Origin: FEN-1219 sp963810755
GTDB taxonomy: Bacteria; Pseudomonadota; Gammaproteobacteria; Steroidobacterales; Rariloculaceae
Length of the DNA stretch: 64,000 bases
Assembly: GCA_963810755.1 (NCBI GenBank)
Contig: CAWEOP010000001.1
Coordinates: forward strand, 92,356 to 156,355
Reading direction: 5' to 3'
Part shown: positions 45,525 to 53,909 of the stretch, in pieces
How the letters are laid out: each line of letters opens with the position of its first letter
Numbering within the stretch: the stretch's first letter is position 1
Position numbers and translations under genes: made by a program
Notes under the pieces: model-generated
The model's input: the letters and a program-made list of their open reading frames with translations, nothing else
Told to the model about the DNA's origin: nothing
Database searches by the model: none

Positions 45525-45991
45525 ATGGCCATCAGCCTGAAGGTCAACGGGGCGACCCGCTCGGTCGATGCCGCGCCGGACACGCCGCTGCTCTACGTGC
45601 TGCGCAACGATCTCGAGCTCAATGGCGCCAAATACGGCTGCGCCATGACCCAATGCGGCGCCTGCACGGTGCTGGTCAACGGCGCGGCGACACGGTCCTG
45701 CGTGACGCCGGTCGGCTCGATCGAGGGAAACGAGGTGACCACGCTCGAAGGGCTCGGCACGCTCGACAAGCCGCACCCGCTGCAGAAGGCCTTCATCGAT
45801 GAACAGGCGGCTCAGTGCGGCTATTGCGCGAGCGGCATGATCATGACGGCGGCCGACCTGCTCAACCGCAATCCGCAACCGCAGGAGGCGGACGTGCGGG
45901 CAGCGCTCGCCGACAATCTCTGCCGCTGCGGCACCCACAACCGGATCATCCGCGCGGTGCTACGCGCAGCAAAGGGGGCGGCAACGCCTGA
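45525..45991 (+). CDS. 2Fe-2S subunit of an Ior/xanthine-dehydrogenase-type molybdoenzyme
   Basis: About 155 residues. The N-terminal plant-type ferredoxin cluster is CAMTQCGACTVLVNG, and the second cluster is QCGYCASGM with CRCGTHNRI, as in IorA and the small subunits of aldehyde oxidoreductases. The frame runs on without a stop unless one base is restored in the run of Gs near 45975; that gives AKGGGNA and a TGA at 45989-45991 overlapping the large subunit. This is the two-subunit type without a separate FAD protein, in which electrons usually pass to a cytochrome. Confidence 0.85.
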
Positions 45992-48197
45992 ATACCAAAC
46001 GCCGCGACTTTCTCAAGTCCGCCGGCGGCATCGCCGTCGCCTTCAGCTGGAGCGTGCCGACAGTGCTCGCCCAGCAGGCGGCGCGTCCCGCTCTTCCCGG
46101 CAGCCTCGGCACCAACCGCATGCTGGACGGCTGGATCCGCATCAACCCGGCCGGCACGGTCACGGTGTTCACCGGCAAATGCGAGCTGGGCCAGGGCATC
46201 CTGACCGCGCTTGCGCAGATAGCGGCCGAGGAGCTGGACGTCGCGTACGAGCGCGTCGAGATGGTCTCGGCCGATACGGCGCGCACGCCCAACGAGGGGC
46301 ATGACCGCCGGCAGCCTGTCGGTCGAGAACAGCGGCACGGCGCTGCGCTTCGCCTGCGCCGAGGCGCGCCAGATCCTGTTGCGAGCTGGCCGCCGCGAAG
46401 CTCGGCGTCGCCGTCGCCAACCTGTCCGTGTCGGACGGAACGGTGACCGGCTCCGGGAAGGTCACCTACTGGGAGCTCGCGCGCGAAGCGAACCTGAAGC
46501 GCGAGGCCTCGGCCCAGGCGAAGCCGAAACCGCCCGCGCAGCACAGGATAGTCGGCCGCAGCATCCCGCGCCGCGACATCCCGGCCAAGGTGACGGGCGG
46601 CGCCGCCTTCGTGCAGGACGTGCGGCTTCCCGGCATGGTGCATGGCCGCGTGGTGCGGCCGCCACGCTATGGCGCGCAGGCTCGAGTAGCTTCGACGAGG
46701 CCAGAGGTCAAGGCCATGCCGGGAGTCATCGCGGTGGTGCGTGACGGCAGCTTTCTCGGCGTGGTGGCACGAGCGCGAGGAGCAGGCGATCAATGCGCGG
46801 CTTGTGCTGATCGCGCTCGCCAAGTGGTCGGGCGGCTCCGAGCTGCCCGATCCGGCGAAGCTGTACGAGCAGCTCATGTCCCTGCGCAGCGAGGACAGGG
46901 TGATCGGCGAGAAGGACGCGCCCGTGCCGGCCGGCGCGACGGTGATCGAGGCGACGTACCATCGGCCCTATCAGGCGCATGCCGCGATCGCGCCCTCCTG
47001 CGCGCGTGGCCGAGTTCAAGGACGGCAAGCTCACGGTCTGGACCCACAGCCAGGGCGTCTTCCCGCTGCGCGGCCACCCTCGCCAGGGCGCTCGGTCTGC
47101 AGCCGAGCGACGTCCGCTGCATCCACGCCGAAGGCGCCGGCTGCTACGGTCACAACGGCGCCGACGACGTCGCCTTCGACGCCGCCATGCTGGCGCGCGC
47201 GGTCAATGGGCGGCCGGTACGGCTGCAATGGATGCGTGACGACGAGTTCAAGTGGGAGCCCTACGGCCCTGCCATGACCATGAAGGTCAAGGGCGCCGTC
47301 GCCGGCGGCCGCGTCGTCGACTGGGCCTTCGACGTCTGGAGCCAGAGCCACAACATGCGGCCGGGCGATCCCGACGGTATCAACCTGCTCGGGAGCTGGT
47401 ACCTCGCCGATGCGAAGCGGCCCGGGCCGGCGCGCCATGCCGCACAGCCGAACGGCGCGGGCGACCGCAACGCGATCACGCTCTACGATTTCCCGCGCCA
47501 GCGCACCACGCACCACCTGATCATGGACAATCCGGTGCGCACCTCGGCGCTGCGCACGCTCGGCGCCTATGCCAACGTATTCGCGATCGAGTCCTTCATG
47601 GACGAGCTCGCGGCCGCCGCCGGCATCGACCCCGTGGCGTTCCGCCTCGCGCACATCAAGGACGAGCGCGAGCGCGCCGTGATCGAGGCCGTGGCCAGGG
47701 CCGCCGCCTGGAAACCGGGCGAGAAGGGCGACGGCCGGCGCGGCCGCGGTATCGGCTATGCGCGCTACAAGACCGTGGCCACCTACGTTGCGGTGATAGC
47801 CGAGGTTGAAGTGAATCGCACCACCGGCGTCGTCAAGGTGCCGCGCATCTGGACCGCGGCCGATGCCGGGCAGATCATCAATCCCGACGGCCTGACCAAC
47901 CAGATCGAAGGCGGCGTCATCCAGTCGACGAGCTGGACCCTGCACGAGCACGTGCGATTCGACCGCAACGGGATTCTGTCGCAGGACTGGATGAACTATC
48001 CGATCCTGACCATGCCGGACGTGCCCAGGGTCGAGACCGTGCTCATCGACCGGCCGAACGAACGTGCGCTCGGTGCCGGCGAAGCCGCGCAAGGGCCGAC
48101 GGCGGCCGCCATCGCCAATGCGTTCGCAGCGGCGACCGGCAGGCGCATCCGCGAGCTGCCGTTGACGCCCGAGCGGGTGAAGGCGGCCCTGGCGTAG
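45988..48197 (+). pseudogene. molybdopterin-binding subunit (IorB/xanthine dehydrogenase family), at least five frameshifts
   Basis: The start is unclear (CTG at 45988, overlapping the previous stop). A twin-arginine signal RRDFLKSAGGIAVAF opens it. Pieces in successive frames then give LDGWIRINPAGTVTVFTGKCELGQG, TAGSLSVENSGTALRFACAEARQIL, VTYWELAREANLKREASAQ, RPYQAHAAIAPS, VWTHSQGVF, LGLQPSDVRCIHAEGAGCYGHNGADD, and an intact last 380 residues ending at 48197 (GVIQSTSWTLHEHVRF, LGAGEAAQGPTAAAIANAF). Slips lie near 46297, 46384, 46770, 47005 and 47075, each one extra base. If these are sequencing errors the enzyme is normal. Substrate is probably an N-heterocycle or aldehyde; not decidable here. 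Confidence 0.78.
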
Positions 48198-48303
48198 CGA
48201 TTGATCGGAGGCTGGCACTGGGCAGACTAAATACGGCCGCATATAGTGCGTGGGGATGTGATTCCGTCGTTTATTAGCAATGTCACTGCGAAGGGGGTAC
48301 CCA

Positions 48304-49581
48304 ATGGATTCGAAACGAAACAGCCGTAGAGAGCTCCTCAAGTTCGGCGCCGCGTTAGCGGGTGGAGTCACGGTGGCCCTACGGGGTACGGCCCAAGCCC
48401 AAGAGCACAACCATCCGGCGACCCCAGGTAGCGAGAACGCCTCGCCGATGATTCACGGCAGCAAGGAGCAGATCGAATACGGCCAGCGTTCCAAATACGT
48501 GACCTCCGTGCGCATGGCGCACCCCATGGGCGGCAGGCCGTCACCCGACGTGTTCGGCAAGGTGTTCCACGTGGCCACGCCGTTGCAGGATTCCGTTGGC
48601 GTGATCACGCCATCGTCGTTGCACTATGTCGCGACGACCCGCGGCTCCTACCTGCCGGACATCGACCCGCAGCAGCACACGCTGACGTTACACGGCCTGG
48701 TGGATCGGCCGCTGACGCTCACCGTGGACGATTTGAAGCGCTTCCCGTCGGTCACCCGGCTGCACTTCATCGAGTGTGCGGGCAACCGGCACAATGGGGA
48801 GCAAAAGACCGTGCAGGAGACGCACGGCATGACGAGCTGCTCCGAATGGACCGGCGTGCTGCTGTCCACGCTGCTCAAGGAATGCGGCCTGAAAGGCAGC
48901 GCGAAATGGTTCGTCGCTGAAGGCGCCGAGGAAGTAAAGGGCGCCTCGAGCATTCCCATCGCCAAAGGGATGGACGACTGCCTCATCGCCTACGGCCAGA
49001 ACGGCGAGCCCTTGCGGCCACAGCAAGGGTTTCCAGTGCGCATCATGGTCCCCGGATTCGAGGGCATCTACCACACCAAGTTTCTGCGGCGCATCAAGGT
49101 CGTCGACCGGTTCTACATGAACTACAACGAGTTCGGGCATCTGCGTCCGGAGGACAAAGAGCTTGCGCTCGGCGAACAGATCGGGCCCAAGTCGGTCATC
49201 ACGTACCCGTCGGGCTCACAGCAGCTGCCCGGCCCCGGATTCTATGAGATCAGCGGGCTCGCCTGGTCCGGCGGCGGCGCCGTCAAGACCGTGGAAGTCT
49301 CCACCGATGGCGGGAAGAAGTGGAACCGCGCCGAGTTCAAGAACACTCCGCAACGCATGGCGCACGTGCGATTCGCCTACGAGTGGAGATGGGATGGAAC
49401 CGAGACCGAGATTCTGTCGCGCTGCACCGACGAGATCGGGCAGAGGCAGCCAATGCGGGAGGAGATCGCCAATTGGTGGAAAGTACCCTTCGACCGGAAC
49501 TACCGGGTGCCCGGGCTGGATAACAGCGTCATGCCCTGGAAAATCGCGACGGACGGGAGCGTGACCAATGGGCTCGCGTAA
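48304..49581 (+). CDS. soxC-like: SoxC-type sulfite dehydrogenase, molybdopterin subunit (second copy)
   Basis: 425 residues from the ATG at 48304, behind AAGGGGG. The signal SRRELLKFGAALAGGVTVAL is of twin-arginine type. Molybdenum ligand Cys158 in FIECAGNRHN; also FEGIYHTKFLRRIKV, STDGGKKW and FAYEWRWDGTETEIL. It is paralogous to the 32971 gene but differs strongly, and the region is lower in GC. It overlaps the next gene by 14 bases, just as the other pair does. Confidence 0.88.
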   Translation: MDSKRNSRRELLKFGAALAGGVTVALRGTAQAQEHNHPATPGSENASPMIHGSKEQIEYGQRSKYVTSVRMAHPMGGRPSPDVFGKVFHVATPLQDSVGVITPSSLHYVATTRGSYLPDIDPQQHTLTLHGLVDRPLTLTVDDLKRFPSVTRLHFIECAGNRHNGEQKTVQETHGMTSCSEWTGVLLSTLLKECGLKGSAKWFVAEGAEEVKGASSIPIAKGMDDCLIAYGQNGEPLRPQQGFPVRIMVPGFEGIYHTKFLRRIKVVDRFYMNYNEFGHLRPEDKELALGEQIGPKSVITYPSGSQQLPGPGFYEISGLAWSGGGAVKTVEVSTDGGKKWNRAEFKNTPQRMAHVRFAYEWRWDGTETEILSRCTDEIGQRQPMREEIANWWKVPFDRNYRVPGLDNSVMPWKIATDGSVTNGLA

Positions 49582-50164
49582 GACACTCAAGACGAGCGCG
49601 CTCAAGGTCGTCACGCTTCCGCTACTGCTGGGGAGCCTCATGGGGAGCCCCGCGATCGCGCAGTCACCCACCTATGGCGTAGGACGCACGCCGACCGCGG
49701 AAGAGCTCCGCCGCATGGACATCTCGATTGGGCCTACAGGAGAGGAACTCCCGCCCGGTCGCGGCACCGCCAAGGAAGGGGCACAGGTCTACGTGCAGAA
49801 GGCGTGCGTCGGCTGCCATGGCGTAGCGGGCCTTGGGGGATTGGCGCCCCCGTTGCAGTCGAAACAGGGCGCGGATGTTCCCGTCTGGAAAAAGGAGCGC
49901 ATCCTGCCACTGCGCTCGCCGTATGCGACGACGGTGTGGGATTTCATCAATCGCGGCATGCCACTCGGGCTGGAGGGGATTCTGACTCCCGACGAGGTCT
50001 ACTCGTTGACGGCCTACCTGCTCTTCCTCAATAACGTGATTCCGGAGGATCAGGTACTAGACAAGCAGAGTCTGGCGGAGATCCGGATGCCGATTGGCGA
50101 CGAATTCGGCAAACCGCATGAGTTCAAGCTCAACGCGCCAAGGCTCAAGGGTTACCCCTACTAG
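49568..50164 (+). CDS. class I cytochrome c partner of the SoxC-type enzyme
   Basis: 198 residues with a signal peptide (to AIAQ). The heme site is CVGCHGVAGLGG; a candidate methionine ligand lies in NRGMPLGLEG. The stretch TAEELRRMDISIGPTGEELPPGRG is the equivalent of the other pair's WDISVGPDGAGLPPGKG. Periplasmic electron acceptor for the adjacent SoxC-like protein. The stop at 50164 is followed by 239 bases holding a structured repeat. Confidence 0.88.
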   Translation: MGSRKTLKTSALKVVTLPLLLGSLMGSPAIAQSPTYGVGRTPTAEELRRMDISIGPTGEELPPGRGTAKEGAQVYVQKACVGCHGVAGLGGLAPPLQSKQGADVPVWKKERILPLRSPYATTVWDFINRGMPLGLEGILTPDEVYSLTAYLLFLNNVIPEDQVLDKQSLAEIRMPIGDEFGKPHEFKLNAPRLKGYPY

Positions 50165-50284
50165 CCGGTTGGGGGTTACGTTGGCTTCGGCTGGTTGATG
50201 CTCAATCTTTCGTTTGAGATCGCCGGGCGCGTGATGTGGCGGCATTGTTGTTCGATGCAATTAGCCCCGAGCGCCGTCAAAACT

Positions 50285-50345
50285 CTTCCAATATTTTTTC
50301 CGGGCAACGCCGGAAAACAGCGCATTGCGCGCAAATCGGCGGAAG
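50285..50345. repeat. structured repeat element, copy A
   Basis: Begins with CTTCCAATA and contains CCGGGCAACGCCGG and GCGCATTGCGCGC, two small hairpins. About 42 of the first 51 bases match the element at 62850-62921. Several differences keep the pairing, e.g. CCGGG[C/T]AAC[G/A]CCGG. The right end is degenerate (GGAAG). It lies upstream of the gene at 50404. Confidence 0.55.
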
Positions 50346-50403
50346 TTTAGACGCGACGTCCCCTTCGCTGCAAACAAGCCTGGAAGGCATGCGGTAGTGA
50401 CTG

Positions 50404-50808
50404 GTGACTGAACAGGACGACCGAGCCGATTTATTTACGGATGCCTTCTGCGCGTTCTTGCAGTCGTGCGTGATATCCGTCGACGCAGCGGAAGTGCTGC
50501 TCGTGCTGTGGCGAAAACCGACGTCAAACTGGTCCGTTAACGAGCTGGCTACGTATCTTATTCCGATGGGGAGTGTCTCCGAACAGGAGGTGGCGCGGTG
50601 TATCGAAGTATTTCGAGAGCGAGGGTTGATCTTACGCACGGATGACGCACGCGTCAGTTATAAGTCCACTCCCGATTTCGACGTGCACGTCGAAAACCTT
50701 GCGCGACTCTACGTCGAACGCCCGGTCACGTTGGTTCGTATGATCTATGCCCTCCGGGATACGAAGATCAAAACCTTGGCTGATGCTTTCCGGATCTGGA
50801 GGAAGTGA
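50404..50808 (+). CDS. predicted winged-helix-like regulatory protein
   Basis: 134 residues with a GTG start. The N-terminal about 100 residues look like a winged-helix domain: VDAAEVLLVLWRKPTSNWSVNELATYLIPMGSVSEQEVARCIEVFRERGLILRTDDARVSYK. No ligand-binding domain is apparent. It overlaps or nearly touches the first DUF5985 gene (GTGA), and the three genes form an operon. The role may be to control the two small membrane proteins. Family unrecognised. Confidence 0.6.
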   Translation: MTEQDDRADLFTDAFCAFLQSCVISVDAAEVLLVLWRKPTSNWSVNELATYLIPMGSVSEQEVARCIEVFRERGLILRTDDARVSYKSTPDFDVHVENLARLYVERPVTLVRMIYALRDTKIKTLADAFRIWRK

Positions 50809-51083
50809 CGGCGATGGAAGCATTCCGGTTTGCTCTTTTCGGGTTAGCTGCGCTCACCAGCATCGGCTGCATGTGGCTCCTTTTCCGTGGGTACTTTCGC
50901 AGCTCCGTGCGCCTGCTCTTTTGGGTTGCCCTGTGTTTCGTCTTCCTCTCGATCAATAACGTCGTTCTTTTCGTAGATACGATTGTGCTTCCGACCCAAG
51001 TCGATCTGCGCATCGTGCGCCTTACTGCCGCAATCGCGGGCATTGCGTGCCTGCTCTATGCCTTCATCTGGGAATCGGATTGA
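50805..51083 (+). CDS. DUF5985-like small membrane protein
   Basis: About 90 residues with three membrane segments (FALFGLAALTSIGCMWLLF, LLFWVALCFVFLSINNVVLFVDTIV and LTAAIAGIACLLYAFIW). The start may be the GTG at 50805 overlapping the previous stop, or the ATG at 50814. It ends in a TGATG overlap with the second small membrane protein, so the three genes are tightly coupled. Function unknown. Confidence 0.7.
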   Translation: MTAMEAFRFALFGLAALTSIGCMWLLFRGYFRSSVRLLFWVALCFVFLSINNVVLFVDTIVLPTQVDLRIVRLTAAIAGIACLLYAFIWESD

Positions 51084-51352
51084 TGGACGTTCTGGTTAAC
51101 TATCTCGCCGGTGCGGTGACTCTGGGTTATCTGGTGGCAAGTATGTTTTTTCTGCGGTTCTGGCGCAGAACAGGTGATCGTTTGTTTTTAGCGTTCGCGT
51201 TCGCGTTCGCGTTACTAGCGCTCAATCAGATTTTCGCGACGTTCATCGGAGCAGGCGACGAGAATGTCGTGTACGCGTATGTCCTGCGGGTCCTCGGATT
51301 CATGCTTATTCTCGCCGCCATCGTCGACAAGAATCTGTCGACGCGCCGATAG
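51083..51352 (+). CDS. DUF5985-like small membrane protein
   Basis: 89 residues, three membrane segments (LAGAVTLGYLVASMFFLRFW, LFLAFAFAFALLALNQIFATFI and YVLRVLGFMLILAAIV). Same layout and same family as the preceding protein, with an asparagine near the second segment in both. Translationally coupled to it through TGATG. Possible heterodimer. Function unknown. The 200 bases to the next gene contain only fragments of open frame. Confidence 0.7.
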   Translation: MDVLVNYLAGAVTLGYLVASMFFLRFWRRTGDRLFLAFAFAFALLALNQIFATFIGAGDENVVYAYVLRVLGFMLILAAIVDKNLSTRR

Positions 51353-51552
51353 GGGGGCGTGGCATGACTGCCAGGACCAGTCGCAAGTCGACGAAAGAGG
51401 CGGCGAAGCGAGCGCGGAGACTTTGAAGGCCTATTCGGCGAAGCTCGAGTCGCGTCGGGGTGAATATCGTCTCCGCAGCTCAGAACGAGCGAGGTGGTTG
51501 GCGCGTCGGCGGCGCCGCCGTGACGTCGAAGTGATTAACCGGAGGAGCGTAC

Positions 51553-51945
51553 ATGAGCTACTACATTGCCACGACGGTCGACGGCGCGTTCGATGACGTC
51601 GTCTCTCGAGTCATCGAAAGCCTCAAGACTCAGAACTTCGGCGTGCTCACTGACATTGACGTACAGGCGACGCTGAAATCCAAGATCGGCGCCGCTATCC
51701 CGCGCTACCGCATTCTCGGGGCCTGCAATCCCTCGTTCGCGCACGAAGCCTTAAAGCGCGAGGACAAGTTGGGTGTGCTGCTGCCGTGCAATGTGATCGT
51801 TCTGGAGACGGCAGATGGACGCGTCGAAGTGGCGAGTGTCGATCCAGTCGTCGCCATGGAGCGCACGGGCAATCGCGAGCTCGAAAGCACGGCGCGCGAA
51901 GTGCGCAAGCGCCTCGCGACGGTGATCGAGAGCATCGCACCGTAA
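51553..51945 (+). CDS. DUF302 domain protein
   Basis: 130 residues. The DUF302 fold is read from YYIATTVDGAFDDVVSRVIESLKTQNFGVLTDIDVQATLKSKIG, then PRYRILGACNPSFAHEAL and LLPCNVIVLETADGRVEVASVDP. LGACNP and LPCNV are the conserved cysteine-containing signatures. A clear GGAGGAG ribosome-binding site lies just upstream. Cytoplasmic. DUF302 proteins often occur with sulfur or heavy-metal stress genes; function not established. Confidence 0.85.
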   Translation: MSYYIATTVDGAFDDVVSRVIESLKTQNFGVLTDIDVQATLKSKIGAAIPRYRILGACNPSFAHEALKREDKLGVLLPCNVIVLETADGRVEVASVDPVVAMERTGNRELESTAREVRKRLATVIESIAP

Positions 51946-52149
51946 CTGCATCGTATTCCGCCAACGAACGCCGCCGCCGAGGAGCTTGCCTCTCTTTGGG
52001 CGAGCAGCGAGTCGGGACTGCGACAGCTCCAAGTCTGGTCGCGAAGGCGATCGCTATCGATATCCCGAGTTCCGCGCACTTCGAAAGTACGGCTATCGGT
52101 GACCCTTGCAGTTCGACGCCGGTAGGGCGCTTGCGATCACCTCTCAGCC

Positions 52150-52908
52150 TCAAACGACGCGCAACGTCTCGAAGGCGGTGAAGGCCGTGACGCAGAGCAG
52201 GAACGTACCGAAAACTCTGCGCAATCCGGTCGTCGGGACGCGGATGGCGACCCACTGCCCGCCGGCACTTGCCGCGATTCCGACCACGACAAACACGCCG
52301 ATCACCGACCAATCGACCGACATTGCGGATAGTGCAAGCAGGTGCAGATGCTTGGCGAAACCTACGGCAGAGCTGAATGCGATCACCACCAGGCTCGTGC
52401 CCATCGCCAGCCTCAAAGACAAGCCACTCAGTAGAACAAGGGCTGGGACCGCGAGAAATCCGCCACCGACGCCGACCATGCCGCTGAGCGTACCGATACC
52501 TATACCCGCAACTATCAGGCAACCGGGACGGCAGATGCGCGGCTGGAACTCGGTCTTGGTCAACATTTGATAGGAAGCAGGAATCAGCAGAGCCGCGAAG
52601 ATCAAGAGTTGCACCGCCCCAGGGATCCACTGCGAGACCCAGGCGCCCAGATAGGATCCTCCCATGGCCGACAACCCGAACCAGAGGACGATGCGCCAAT
52701 CGACTTGCTTCATGACCGCACTCGAAACACCGCCCACAGCTGCGATCGCCCCGACTATCGCCAAGGACTCGGGGATCGCCACCTTCTCTGGATGACCCAA
52801 TACAAAGACTAAGATCGGTACGGTGAGAATCGACCCGCCCGAGCCGAGCAATCCCAGACTCGTACCGACGAGTAGCGCGCCGAGCGTCGGTGCGAGTAGG
52901 GCGATCAT
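52150..52908 (-). CDS. TauE/SafE family sulfite/organosulfonate exporter
   Basis: 252 residues, about eight membrane segments in the TauE/SafE twofold pattern: GALLVGTSLGLLGSGGSILTVPILVFVLGH, then the second-half counterpart GIGTLSGMVGVGGGFLAVPALVLLSGLSLRLAMGTSL. The repeated G-x-x-G-x-GGG motifs are diagnostic. The ATG overlaps the restored stop of the ArsR regulator (ATGA). In BigR-type loci such proteins move sulfite or related anions out of the cell. Confidence 0.9.
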   Translation of the reverse strand: MIALLAPTLGALLVGTSLGLLGSGGSILTVPILVFVLGHPEKVAIPESLAIVGAIAAVGGVSSAVMKQVDWRIVLWFGLSAMGGSYLGAWVSQWIPGAVQLLIFAALLIPASYQMLTKTEFQPRICRPGCLIVAGIGIGTLSGMVGVGGGFLAVPALVLLSGLSLRLAMGTSLVVIAFSSAVGFAKHLHLLALSAMSVDWSVIGVFVVVGIAASAGGQWVAIRVPTTGLRRVFGTFLLCVTAFTAFETLRVV

Positions 52909-53223
52909 CCGCGCGTCCTTCGCCGGTTGGCCCGGCGCGCCCTGTCGCTACAGAAGATGTCGTGCAGGACCGACAGCACACGGCGCACGTCACCTTCCGG
53001 TATCGGAGTATCTGATCGTTTGCCCTTGACGCTCAGCGTCGACTAACCCGCCGTCGCGCAACACGCTCAGGTGTTGCGACAGTGCCGACTGACTCAGCTT
53101 CACCTTGCCGTTGAGCTCACCTACGGCAAGGGGCCTCTCGAGCAGGCTGCACAGAATGCAGAGGCGTTGCTCATTCGCCAGCGCCTTGAGAAAGACCGTG
53201 GCTTCGCCAGCGTGCTCGAGCAT
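52905..53223 (-). CDS. ArsR family repressor, BigR/SqrR-like (sulfide/persulfide sensing), one frameshift
   Basis: The ATG at 53223 gives HAGEATVFLKALANEQRLCILCSLLERPLAVGELNGKVKLSQSALSQHLSVLRDGGLVDAERQGQTIRYSDTG. The winged helix is complete. Straight reading stops early at 52990. Removing one base near 52998 gives VRRVLSVLHDIFCSDRARRANRRRTRG and a TGA overlapping the TauE/SafE ATG. That restores a second cysteine, so Cys25 (CILC) and the one in HDIFC correspond to the Cys42/Cys108 pair that forms a disulfide or tetrasulfide in BigR/SqrR. A further in-frame N-terminus may exist. The dyad at 53338 is the probable operator. Confidence 0.82.
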
Positions 53224-53337
53224 TGTCCGCGGATTCGCGCGCGCCGAGCAGCACGGGAGGTCTTGCGGCTACGGGACGGCGGAGTGGTCGAGTAGTCTAT
53301 AGTTTTCATGGCTCCATGATACATTAGGCTGTACTAA

Positions 53338-53353
53338 ATTAGAAGAAACTAAT
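53338..53353. promoter_or_regulatory. probable ArsR operator in a divergent promoter
   Basis: Perfect inverted repeat ATTAG-N6-CTAAT in the AT-rich gap between the ArsR and the 53429 gene. On the plus strand TATTAT (53353-53358) follows as a -10 candidate; on the minus strand TATCAT (around 53316) is a candidate for the ArsR side. A regulator bound here could repress both directions. Confidence 0.6.
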
Positions 53354-53428
53354 ATTATCTAGCCGCGATCCTGGATCCCGTTCCTAGAAACCCTGTGGCA
53401 CGAGTGCGCTGGTCGATTGGAGAGCGAC

Positions 53429-53681
53429 ATGAAATCGATACGGCCAATGATCTACATCATGGTGTTTACGCTACTTCTCGGCGGGTGGCGCCACGTTGTA
53501 CGCGCTCGCCTCCTCACGCTTTGATGAGCGCCCATTCGGGACGTTCGAGCGACGACCAGAAAACAGCGTAGGCGTTGCGCAAGCGTTCTGCGTGGCAGGC
53601 AGTACGTACTTGTTCTTATCGACCGAGGCGAGCTACTCGATCGATCCTGACCACCCAGTCGATCGCGGAGAATCTATATGA
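53429..53681 (+). CDS. small hypothetical membrane or exported protein, one frameshift
   Basis: Starts at the ATG at 53429 (after GGAGAG): MKSIRPMIYIMVFTLLLGG. One extra G near 53485 breaks the frame; correcting it gives GATLYALASSRFDERPFGTFERRPENSVGVAQAFCVAGSTYLFLSTEASYSIDPDHP, about 83 residues. The stop overlaps the ATG of DUF2892 (ATGA). An N-terminal hydrophobic segment suggests it is membrane-anchored. No family recognised. First gene of the divergent sulfur-stress operon. Confidence 0.6.
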
Positions 53682-53878
53682 CTATCGATCGCGCCGTTCT
53701 CGCCTTTGCCGGCACGGTAGTGCTGATCAGCCTCGTCCTAGGCATTTACGTCCACTACAACTGGTTCTGGTTGACCGCTTTCGTCGGTGCAAACCTGCTG
53801 CAGTCGTCGTTCACGGGTTTCTGCCCGCTGGCAATCATCCTGAAGAAGCTGGGCGTCCGTCAGGGCGCCGCATTCTGA
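53678..53878 (+). CDS. DUF2892 membrane protein (YgaP transmembrane-domain type)
   Basis: 66 residues with two membrane segments (AVLAFAGTVVLISLVLGIYV and FWLTAFVGANLLQSSFTGFCPLAIIL). SSFTGFCP is the hallmark of the membrane domain found alone or attached to rhodanese in YgaP-like proteins. These proteins occur with sulfide oxidation genes and may carry the product across the membrane. Coupled by ATGA to the preceding gene and 31 bases before the RND adaptor. Confidence 0.87.
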   Translation: MTIDRAVLAFAGTVVLISLVLGIYVHYNWFWLTAFVGANLLQSSFTGFCPLAIILKKLGVRQGAAF

Positions 53879-53909
53879 TGACTTCGGACGCGCGACCACG
53901 TCGATCTTC

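Noticed and set aside
51353..51552. Small gene starting at the ATG near 51364
   Set aside because: It stops after about 20 codons in one frame; other frames give arginine-rich nonsense, and no family matches.
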